64,000 nucleotides of DNA from Betaproteobacteria bacterium (GTDB lineage Bacteria; Pseudomonadota; Gammaproteobacteria; Burkholderiales; SG8-41), in contig OMIN01000104.1 in NCBI GenBank assembly GCA_900299145.1, positions 1 to 64,000 of the forward strand, read 5' to 3'. Positions 53,386-60,978 of this stretch are shown here, one piece after another. Under the pieces are notes generated by a model. The model was not told the origin of the DNA and ran no database searches. It was given only the letters and a program-made list of their open reading frames with translations. Position numbers and translations under genes: made by a program. The stretch's first letter is position 1. The number at the start of each line of letters is the position of its first letter.

Positions 53386-54339
53386 TTAGCGCACCCGCAA
53401 GCCTGCATCCTTGATCAGTTTGGCGAAGCGGGCGGTCTCGATACGTAGGGTGTTAGCCAGTTGTTCGGGCGGTCCGGCGGCGGGCTCCAGCCCTTCGTTC
53501 ATGAAGCGCTGGCGAATGTCGGCACGCGTCAACACGCGCGCAGCTTCCTGATTCAGCCGCGCGACAACCGTGTCCAACGTGCCGGCCGGCGCAAACAACG
53601 CCACCACGGTTGAAAATTCATAGCCCGGCAGACTCGCAGCCACCGTCGGCACCCCTGGCAAAAAGGCCGACGGCTGTGCTGTGGCCACCGCCAGCAGGCG
53701 CACGCGTCCGGATTTGATGTGGGGCAGCACCGAGCCCACCGGCGGAAACATCATGTGCACTTCGCCACCGAGCAAGCCAATCTGCGCGGCGCCGCTGCCC
53801 TTGTATGGCACGTAGAGCACTTTCACACCGGCCATGGCCTTGAACAATTCCGACGCCAGATGCAACGACGAGCCGGCGGGCGCCGCGCCGTAATTCAACT
53901 CACTTGGCCGCACCCTGGCCAATGCGATCAAATCCTTCACCGAGCGCACCGGCAGCGACGGATGCACCACCACCGTACTCGGTGTGCTGTTGAGCAACGC
54001 CACCGGCGCGAAATCGCGCTGCGCGTCCCATGAAGCTGGCTCCATCAACGGCGCTGTCCACAGCGTACTGCCATACACCAGCAACGTGTAGCCGTCGGGC
54101 GCGGATTTGATCAAGGCTTCCACCGCACCATAGCCGCCACGATTGTCGACAACCACCGGTTGTCCGAGATTCGCTGTCATGCCCTGCGCGATGACACGCG
54201 CGGAAAAATCGCCGCTGGCGCCTGGTGTCGCGCACAAGATGCGGATTGGCTTTTGCGGGTAATTTTGTGCCGGCGCCGCAGTGGTGATCGTTACGAAAAA
54301 CCACCCGGCCAACCACCGACGGTGCCTCGACAACACCAT
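53386..54339 (-). CDS. Bug/TctC-family periplasmic binding protein 13
   Basis: A 317-residue receptor. The ATG at 54339 overlaps the stop of the upstream hydrolase (TGATG), giving signal peptide MVLSRHRRWLAGWFFVTITT ending APAQ. The ligand loop is divergent: ILCATPGASGDFSAR lacks the usual PGG-x-x-D and has GASGD instead. VVVDNRGGYGAVEALIK and SAPDGYTLLVYGSTLW follow, then YVPYKGSGAAQIGLLGGE. The unusual pocket suggests a ligand different from its paralogues. Operon: hydrolase 54339, this receptor, then hydrolase 52573. Confidence 0.88.
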   Translation of the reverse strand: MVLSRHRRWLAGWFFVTITTAAPAQNYPQKPIRILCATPGASGDFSARVIAQGMTANLGQPVVVDNRGGYGAVEALIKSAPDGYTLLVYGSTLWTAPLMEPASWDAQRDFAPVALLNSTPSTVVVHPSLPVRSVKDLIALARVRPSELNYGAAPAGSSLHLASELFKAMAGVKVLYVPYKGSGAAQIGLLGGEVHMMFPPVGSVLPHIKSGRVRLLAVATAQPSAFLPGVPTVAASLPGYEFSTVVALFAPAGTLDTVVARLNQEAARVLTRADIRQRFMNEGLEPAAGPPEQLANTLRIETARFAKLIKDAGLRVR

Positions 54340-55184
54340 CACGCTTCCGTGCAGACGATGCCATCGTGCCGCGCCGCAAAGTGCAGCAGATGCTCCGCGC
54401 ACGCGGCGGCCTGCGTCAGATGCAGGTTGTGATATTCCGACGGCAGATGCACCAGCCGCAAATTGCGCACATGCGCTTTCAGCAGCGCTTCCTGCTCCGG
54501 CGTGGTGATCGGACCGTTTGACGGGTAAATCGCCAGCACCGGCGCTTCGATGCGTGCCAGATACGGCGTGGTGTCAATCACGCTCGCCAGACGCTGCACG
54601 GCCACCATCGATTCCACGCGCGAGAGGCCCTGCTCATGTGCAAACCATTCCATCAGCCCCGGATCCGTGCCGGGCGCAAAGCGGTCGGCAGTGTTCTTCG
54701 CTTCCGAGTACGCACGCGCACCGAGTGTTGTCAACGCGGCTTCCCACGATTCGTGGCCGAAGCGATAGCGCTCCTGGGAACTCTGGTTCAGCCGCACGCG
54801 TGAACCGATCAGCGTCAAAGTGCGCACACGGCGCGGCCGTTCGGCGGCGAATGGCATGCCCAGAATGCCACCGAGCGACTCACCGCAGTAGTGCACGGCT
54901 TCCGCGCCGACGGCATCGAGTATGGCGTCGAGATCAGCTATGCAGGCTTCCACCGTGAATGCATCGAGCGGGCCGGTGGTGTGCGCCGAACGCCCAAAGC
55001 CACGCAAATCCGGCCGGATGATTTTGTAAAAACGCGACAGATACGGCACGCAGCGGTACCAAAATTTTGAGGAGCGGCCAAAGCCGTGCTGCAACAGCAT
55101 ATAAGGCGCGTTACGCCACGGGTCGGTGTAGTCGTCGATGTCGTAATAAAGATCGGGCGCGCCGGCGCGTCGCAAAGTTGGCAT
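54339..55184 (-). CDS. Alpha/beta-fold hydrolase (second copy)
   Basis: A 281-residue hydrolase distinct from the one at 52573. It carries MLLQHGFGRSSKFWYR (33-48), the strand before the elbow, YCGESLGGILG (Ser102 or nearby, GESLG), DRF near residue 167 and the C-terminal Asp region LAIYPSNGPIT and His in LPSEYHNLHLT. The motif VRPDLRGFGRSAHT is typical of 3-oxoadipate enol-lactonase and meta-cleavage hydrolases. Translationally linked to Bug 13. With two hydrolases and a receptor, this may be an ester or lactone uptake-and-hydrolysis unit. Confidence 0.87.
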   Translation of the reverse strand: MPTLRRAGAPDLYYDIDDYTDPWRNAPYMLLQHGFGRSSKFWYRCVPYLSRFYKIIRPDLRGFGRSAHTTGPLDAFTVEACIADLDAILDAVGAEAVHYCGESLGGILGMPFAAERPRRVRTLTLIGSRVRLNQSSQERYRFGHESWEAALTTLGARAYSEAKNTADRFAPGTDPGLMEWFAHEQGLSRVESMVAVQRLASVIDTTPYLARIEAPVLAIYPSNGPITTPEQEALLKAHVRNLRLVHLPSEYHNLHLTQAAACAEHLLHFAARHDGIVCTEA

Positions 55185-55206
55185 GAGGGTGCTTCGTGAT
55201 GTTCTG

Positions 55207-55629
55207 CTAAAGCCGTTGCTTCGCTTTCAATTCAGCAAACAGGGTTTTCCACAACACCACTTCCTTGCGGATGCGCTCGCCGAACTGTTCGGCCGTTCCG
55301 CCCGCAGGCTCGTTGCCCAGTGCAATAATGCGCTCCTTTACTTCTCCGGCGCCCGCGCGACGATTTCGGTGCCGATCACGGTTCCGCCCCCACCGCGGTT
55401 CCACCACGAACTGCACCCCCATGCGTTCTCCCAGGCGCTGCGCCGCGATGCGCGCCATGATGTCAACGCCGCCGCCGGGCGCGTAGGGCACGATAACGCG
55501 CACTGGTTTGGCCGGGTACGGCTGGGCTATGGCACGCGTGGAAGCGGCGATAAACAGCGGCGCCAACGCCATCAAACCGGTTAGAACTGCCAGCGGCAGG
55601 GTGGACCAGCGGGTTTTGCAATGTCTCAT
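55207..55629 (-). pseudogene. Remnant of a Bug/TctC gene (frameshift and internal deletion)
   Basis: The frame starts like a normal receptor (MRHCKTRWSTLPLAVLTGLM, cleavage near RAIAQP, then YPAKPVRVIVPYAPGGGVD). After FVVE it shifts: the next family motif, NRGGGGTVIGTEIVARAP, is read in a different frame, which fits a 2-base loss or 1-base gain. Past that point about 190 residues are missing, and the frame ends with a genuine C-terminal helix (GTAEQFGERIRKEVVLWKTL). So the gene has both a frameshift and a large deletion and cannot make a receptor. It is 22 bases from the hydrolase gene. Confidence 0.85.
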
Positions 55630-56042
55630 CGGGTTTTGGCGGCCAGTGACGAGCTCAGCCAATTTTACTCGCCAGCCGGAGCCAAATCCCCGCCTTTTCT
55701 CGGCTTTCGCAAGCGGCCACCCATTTGGATAGAGCCGCAAGCGCCATAAGCCACCGTGTCATAAAACCGTCCATTTGGGCACCCTAAAGAATGCCCCGCA
55801 TCTGCCGATATGGCAGAAGCCGACCTAGCGCGTGGCACTAATCGCCTGGCAGAGGGCCGCACATTGCGGCAGGCGCCGACACGCGAAAAAGACGCAGATA
55901 AGACGCAAAACGCGCGAAAACGAGGCACTATGATTTTTCCGGCTTTTCAGGATAAAGCTTCCGTGGCCAGACTTCCCGCCCAAAGCGACAGCTTTCGGCC
56001 GCTTGACGGTTGCTAAACGGGCACCGGGATACGCGCGTCCAC
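55630..56042. other. Gap before the diguanylate cyclase gene
   Basis: A 413-base gap between divergent starts of the Bug remnant and the GGDEF gene. It is moderately AT-richer on its right half (GCGAAAAACGAC and ATGATTTTTCC). I see no promoter consensus, repeat copy, riboswitch or convincing gene. A TTG at 56010 would extend the cyclase by 11 residues. Confidence 0.4.
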
Positions 56043-57065
56043 ATGTCCAACGAAATTCTCCATCATGTCGAATCCCTGAGCCGGCACAGGGATACTGCGT
56101 TGCTGGACCGTGGCGTTATCGGCTCCCTGCAGGAACTCCTCGGGCTGGAACGTGGCAAGCTGGTTGAAATAAATCGCCGCGAATCGGAACTGTTTTGCTC
56201 ACTGTCAGCTTGGAGCGACTCTGGAAAAACCTATGGCTCCAGCGATATGCCGCTGGACAACGCCACGCGGCCTCTCGCGGTTTATGCCGGTGCGCGCGAG
56301 GCAGTCGAACGCCACGAGAACGTCGATGCCACTGCGAATGGGCGGCATATCGTCTGGATCCCCGTTCACGCTGATAACACGCCCGTGGCCTGCTTTGAAC
56401 TGGAACGCAGCTATCCGTTAACGGAGCAACAGGTCGACGTAGCCAAGGGCATTATTGCGTTATACCGCAACTTTCGAGCGCTGCTGGAATACAGTCAGCA
56501 GGATACACTCACCGGACTGGCGAACCGCAAGACCTTCGACCGTTCGTTGGCGGCCTTTATCAACTCGGCTCAATCGGCTGGCAAAACATCCATCGAGCGG
56601 CGCGCCAGCAACAGCTGCGATCATTGGCTGGCCGTCATCGATATCGATCACTTTAAGAGCGTCAACGACCGTTTTGGACACCTTTACGGCGACGAAGTGC
56701 TGATTCTGGTGGCCAACCGCATGCGCGACACCTTTCGCCAACACGATAAGCTATTCAGATTCGGCGGCGAGGAATTTATCGTGCTGCTGCGGCACGTCAA
56801 TGCCGCGGGCGCCCATGCAACCCTTGACCGTTTTCGCAATCGCATTGCCGATGAGCACTTCCCGCAGGTCGGAAAGGTCACGGTTTCCATCGGTTTTGCG
56901 CGTGTGCCGACGCACAACATGCCCGACGCTGTGCTCGGCAGCGCGGACGAGGCCCTGTATTACGCCAAGGGCAATGGGAGAAACCAGATATGCTGCTACG
57001 AGGAATTGCTCGAGGCCGGCAAGCTGCGGAAGAAGTCCGTATTTACCGACATCGAACTATTCTGA
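56043..57065 (+). CDS. Diguanylate cyclase (GGDEF domain) with N-terminal sensor domain
   Basis: A 340-residue cytoplasmic protein. Residues 1 to about 150 look like a GAF-like sensor (HIVWIPVHADNTPVACFELER). The GGDEF domain follows: DTLTGLANRKTFDRSL opens it, IDIDHFKSVNDRFGHLYGDEVL carries substrate and metal residues, and the active-site signature is GGEEF (241-245). An RxxD inhibitory site (RQHD) lies five residues before it, so product feedback is likely. It makes cyclic di-GMP from two GTP. It has no membrane helix, unlike many family members. Only recognisable signalling gene in the window. Confidence 0.92.
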   Translation: MSNEILHHVESLSRHRDTALLDRGVIGSLQELLGLERGKLVEINRRESELFCSLSAWSDSGKTYGSSDMPLDNATRPLAVYAGAREAVERHENVDATANGRHIVWIPVHADNTPVACFELERSYPLTEQQVDVAKGIIALYRNFRALLEYSQQDTLTGLANRKTFDRSLAAFINSAQSAGKTSIERRASNSCDHWLAVIDIDHFKSVNDRFGHLYGDEVLILVANRMRDTFRQHDKLFRFGGEEFIVLLRHVNAAGAHATLDRFRNRIADEHFPQVGKVTVSIGFARVPTHNMPDAVLGSADEALYYAKGNGRNQICCYEELLEAGKLRKKSVFTDIELF

Positions 57066-57281
57066 GTCCGCCGCGTAGCAAACGTGGCCGTTCGTGCCGA
57101 ATTCCATCCAGCGGCGAATCGTTGGCGTCCATGATGCGCACAGCTCCCCTGATCGGAGCGCGCCACCATGGCGGCGGCACGATAAAATCTCGCCAGATCC
57201 GGTTACGCCACCCTGTTGGCGCGCCGGCACCAACATCTGGCGGGAGACATCTTGAACACCACACAACCTGCTATCGGGCGC

Positions 57282-58271
57282 ATGCCGTTTCCGCGCGCGC
57301 GCCTTCTGATTGCTGCGCTGGGCACTGCAACGCTTGTGCACAACCTGCCGGCCACGGCGCAATCGTACCCCTCACGCCCCATCCGCTTTATCGTGCCTGG
57401 CGCGGGTTCGGGGTCAGGGTCTGATTTGTACGCAAGGCTGATCGGCAAGAAAATGAACGAGGCTTGGGGCCAGCCGGTGGTGATCGATAACCGTGTGGGC
57501 GCCAATGGCGCCATCGGCGCAATGGCGGTGGTTAAGGCGCAACCCGACGGTCACACGCTGATGCTCGGGCACCCAAACCAGCTGACCGTCGGCCCCGCGA
57601 TACGGCCCGACATTGGATACGATCCGACGCGGGACTTTTCGCCGGTGACCATGGTAATGGCGGCCCCCTCGCTGTGGGCGGTTCCAGCCAATAATTCGGT
57701 CATCAACAGCGTGGCGGATTTCGTCGCGCTGGCGAAAAAGCGGCCCGGCGAAGTGTCATTCGGCACTACCGGCATCGGCAGCGTCGGCCACTTGATCGGC
57801 CAGCTCTTCAGCCAGCGCGCGCAGATAAAACTGCATCACGTGCCCTATAAAGGCGCCTCACCGGCGATTATCGACTTGGCTGCAGGCCGCATCAATCTGG
57901 TGTCGGCAGCACTGGCCGCACAGATCAGTTTTGTGCGCGACGGCAAAATCAAGGGCATCGCCACGACGGGCCTGCGCCGCGCGCGGTTGACGCCCAATGT
58001 TCCGACGTTGGATGAATCGGGCTTCAAGGGTTTCGATGTCACCGCGTGGCACGGCGTGCTGCTGCCGGCGAAAGTGGACGCGGGCATTGTGGCCAAACTC
58101 AATCGCGAAGTTACCCGCATCATTGCGCTGCCCGACGTGCAGGAAGTGCTGCTGCAGGAAGGCGGCGAAATCGTGCCCACCACGCCGGAGAAATTCGCCA
58201 CGGTGATTCGAGACGAGTACGCGAAGTGGCAAAAAGTGGTGAAAATCGCCGGTGTGACACCGGATACTTAG
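57282..58271 (+). CDS. Bug/TctC-family periplasmic binding protein 15, stop codon inside a MITE
   Basis: A 329-residue receptor. Starts: ATG at 57282 (MPFPRARLLIAALGTATLVH), or a TTG at 57252 with GGGAGA 5 bases before it. Cleavage is near ATAQS. The ligand loop VPGAGSGSGSDLYARLIG departs strongly from PGG-x-x-D. VVIDNRVGANGAIG and QPDGHTLMLGHPN (His, as in Bug 11) follow, then HVPYKGASPAIIDLAAG. The stop TAG at 58269-58271 includes the first base of a MITE, so the last residues (GVTPDT) may have been altered by the insertion. Confidence 0.87.
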   Translation: MPFPRARLLIAALGTATLVHNLPATAQSYPSRPIRFIVPGAGSGSGSDLYARLIGKKMNEAWGQPVVIDNRVGANGAIGAMAVVKAQPDGHTLMLGHPNQLTVGPAIRPDIGYDPTRDFSPVTMVMAAPSLWAVPANNSVINSVADFVALAKKRPGEVSFGTTGIGSVGHLIGQLFSQRAQIKLHHVPYKGASPAIIDLAAGRINLVSAALAAQISFVRDGKIKGIATTGLRRARLTPNVPTLDESGFKGFDVTAWHGVLLPAKVDAGIVAKLNREVTRIIALPDVQEVLLQEGGEIVPTTPEKFATVIRDEYAKWQKVVKIAGVTPDT

Positions 58272-58536
58272 AGTGCCTAACATAATGAAACGCATGCGGC
58301 GCTGGCACGATTTTGCTTCAGGGCGCGAAGCGGGGCACAGCCCATATCGCGAATATGGGCAAGCCACGCGACAAAGCCCTGAGGCAAAACTCGCGCCAGC
58401 CCTCCGGGTTGTGTCCAAAATCGGCGCAGGCTTTGTCGGACTCGTCGCTCATACTCGCGGTATGAGACTCCTCGTCCTTCGCGCCACCACCGATTTTGGA
58501 CACAACGACGCATGCGTTTCATTATGTTAGGCACTC
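58271..58536. mobile_element. 266-bp MITE with nested inverted repeats (possible cloverleaf)
   Basis: Perfect 28-bp terminal inverted repeats (58271-58298 and 58509-58536, starting GAGTGCCTAACATAATGAAA) are flanked by the direct repeat TTA on both sides, a likely 3-base target duplication. Inside are two further stems: 58304-58324 with 58376-58397 (imperfect), enclosing hairpin CCCATAT/ATATGGG at 58341-58359; and a perfect 17-bp stem 58408-58424/58490-58506, enclosing CTCATAC/GTATGAG at 58448-58466. Folded, this is a three-armed structure. Both strands stay open across it, but the frames match no known protein. The ends and TNA-type duplication suggest mobilisation by an IS5-family transposase not present here. 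Confidence 0.88.
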
Positions 58537-58541
58537 TTAAT

Positions 58542-58561
58542 TCTTTAAAAACAAATACTTA
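58542..58561 (-). repeat. Dispersed AT-rich repeat, copy 14, beside the MITE
   Basis: TAAGTATTTGTTTTTAAAGA on the minus strand, two mismatches. It starts 6 bases from the MITE end, so the element inserted at the AT-rich edge of the repeat. Overlapping it is a perfect palindrome AAATACTT-AC-AAGTATTT (58553-58570), unique to this copy. Confidence 0.8.
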
Positions 58562-58757
58562 CAAGTATTTTCGATCCAAACCCGCCACGATGTGCCACGC
58601 CAGGTCTTTCGCGGTTGCTGTGTCGCATTAGCGTTTCCGCAGGCAGCCTTTACATTTCAACGCGACTGCACCTTTAATCAGCTTGGCCATTCACGCCATG
58701 CGCGCAATGACAAGTCTATAATTTGCCTTGATAGCCGTCCGAAACTTGGGAGATAAC

Positions 58758-59099
58758 GTGAAGCAAACCTTTGTCGCAACTGCCGTACTTGCTCTCGCGA
58801 CGGCAAGCTCATGGGCGCAACAACCTGATACATTGACAGACAAACAAGCGCACGGCCGCCAGGTGTTTGCACAATCGTGCGGCGTGTGCCATCTGCAAGC
58901 ATCGATGGGCGCGAAAACCTATGGCCCCACTTTGAACAAGGCGTCAGGCAACGGCAACGACGACATCGTGCGCACCTTCATCATGGAAGGCACGCCGCGC
59001 ATGCCGGCGTTCAAGCACTATCTGAAGCCCGCAGAGGTGGACGCTATCATCGATTATGTTCGCACGGTCCCAGTGGCTGCCGCGGCACCCACCAAATAA
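58758..59099 (+). CDS. Secreted class I c-type cytochrome
   Basis: A 113-residue protein. The GTG start (58758) is chosen for its GGGAGA 7 bases upstream and because it begins a clean signal peptide (MKQTFVATAVLALATASSWA). Haem is bound at Cys41-x-x-Cys44-His45 (SCGVCH), with Met82 (PRMPAF) as likely sixth ligand. The C-terminal helix VDAIIDYVRTV is typical of small electron-carrier cytochromes. Soluble periplasmic protein, first of a run of plus-strand genes that continues 30 bases later with a haem-propeller protein, likely its redox partner. Confidence 0.92.
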   Translation: MKQTFVATAVLALATASSWAQQPDTLTDKQAHGRQVFAQSCGVCHLQASMGAKTYGPTLNKASGNGNDDIVRTFIMEGTPRMPAFKHYLKPAEVDAIIDYVRTVPVAAAAPTK

Positions 59100-59128
59100 T
59101 GATTTAAACACACAAGGGAGAGAGCACC

Positions 59129-60958
59129 ATGAACTCACTGCGATTCGTCCTTTGCACCATCAGCACGGCGCTGCTCGCCGTAACCGCTCACGCGGATCAA
59201 CTGCTGTCAGGCACGGTCACTGCCAAGGCCGGCGGTGCACTCGACGGCGTGACGGTTTCCATCAAGCGCGAAGGCTCGCCCATCACCACCAGCGTGTACA
59301 CAGACGCGCAGGGCAATTACTACTTCCCAGCGCTGCCGGAGGGCAAATACAACGTGTGGGCCAATGCCCTGGGCTTTGAGCATGCGCGGGCCACGGTGAC
59401 GCTGGACGCCAAGCGCAAGCAAAACCTGACGCTGGCGCCCATCACCGACCGCGAAGCGCGCTATCGCCAGCTGCCCGGCGAGCTGATGGTGGCGGGGCTG
59501 CCAGAGGCGACGCCGGAAGATGCGTTCATGAAAAAAATCTTCACCAACAACTGCACGGCTTGCCACACGCCGAGCTATGTACTCCAGTTCAAGTTTGACG
59601 AAGCAGGCTGGAACAAGATCATTGATCTGATGAAAGTGGTGCCGAATAATGGCGTGCATCCCGGCGCGACCGCCAAGCCCAGCCCGATACTCGAGCGCAT
59701 ACAGCCGCGTTTGGCCGCTTACCTCGCGCGTGCACGCGGGCCGGGCGAGACCTCGATGAAGGAAGTCACGCGCCCGCGTCCGACGGGCGAATCCGCGCGC
59801 GCGGTCTGGACGTTGTACGACCTGGAATTGAACCCCAACAATGGTATCGGCTCAGTGGTCAGAATGAACCCCAATGACGGCACCAACTGGTCGCTCGGCA
59901 CCACATCCAAAATCGGCCAGGTGCCGCACGATGGCGGACTTGGGCTGGATGGCAACATCTACTTCACCGCCAACAATCCAAACAGGTAAGTGACCATTGG
60001 CAAGATCGATGCGAAGACTGGCGTGGTGAAATACATCAAGACCGCCAACGCTTCCGGCAACGCCGCCACCGCGCATGGCCTAGTGCGCGACAACGACGGC
60101 AATTTCTGGTTTGACATCAACACCGGCCGCCGCGGTCTTGGCAAGCTCGACGTCAAGACCGACACCATTACCGTCTATCAAACGCCGCCCGACATGAGTC
60201 CGCTCGGCGGCGCGGTGACGATGGACGTCGATGGCAAGGGCAAGATCTGGGCCTCCACCCCAGTGGGCGCCGTGCGCTTTGACCCGGCGAGCGAGCGTTT
60301 CACCGAATTCAAGTCACCCGCCACCACGGTCAAGGGCGCCATCACCACCTACGGCGCGGCGGGTGATCGCGACGGCAATGGCTGGTGGGCGCAGATGTCA
60401 GTGGACACCATCGGCAAGGGCGATGTTGCCAGCGGCAAATCCATCGCCGTAAAGCTGCCATCGTTGAAAGACCAGCTTGATAGCCTGCCGCCGGAAGACC
60501 GTGCCTTCTATGAAAACGCGAGCGGCACGGGGTTCAGCCATCCCGTGCCGTGGGCGCAAGGCCCGCGCCGCATGGGTACCGACAAGAACGCCGATGTGCT
60601 GTGGGTGGGCAATTCATGGGGCAACACGCTCGCGCGCATCGACACCAGGACGCTCGCCACCAGCTTCGTGAAATTCCCGGATGCGACCATGCAGCCATAC
60701 CACATTGCCGTCGACAGCAAGCACAACGTGTGGGGCAATTTGTGGACCTCGGACCGCATCGTGCGTTACGACCCGGCGGCCAACCGCTGGACAGCCTTTG
60801 ACCTTCCGGTGCGCGGCACCGAGATACGCCACATCGCGCTGCTTGAACGCGACGGCAAGACGCAGGTGGTGATGCCCGTGTACCGCTCGAATCAAATGGG
60901 GGTGATGACGGTGCGCAGTGAAGCTGAGCTGTCAGCCTTGAAAGCGCAGGCGCAGTAA
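59129..60958 (+). pseudogene. Carboxypeptidase-regulatory/c-haem/beta-propeller protein, interrupted by an in-frame TAA
   Basis: One long gene with a stop in the middle. The first part (286 residues) has a signal peptide (ending AHAD), a carboxypeptidase-regulatory-like beta domain (GTVTAKAGGALDGVTVSIKR to about residue 100) and a haem site CTACH (142-146). After NNPNR comes TAA (59987-59989); the same frame continues as VTIGKIDAKTGVVKYIKT with about 320 residues of streptogramin-lyase-like propeller repeats (GKLDVKTDTITVYQ, and WTSDRIVRYDPAANRW). A GTG directly after the stop could restart. Joined, it matches the intact paralogue at 60979. Either a nonsense mutation, readthrough, two products, or a sequence error. 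Confidence 0.85.
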
Positions 60959-60978
60959 CACGCTTACTTCACTACCGG

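Noticed and set aside
57043-57264. Minus-strand frame of 73 residues upstream of Bug 15
   Set aside because: No start signal or family pattern; it overlaps the end of the GGDEF gene and probably is a chance frame.
58273-58534. Open frames on both strands spanning the MITE, both starting MPNIMKRMRR
   Set aside because: They start within the mirrored terminal repeats and follow from the palindromic structure; no ribosome-binding site or known protein pattern.
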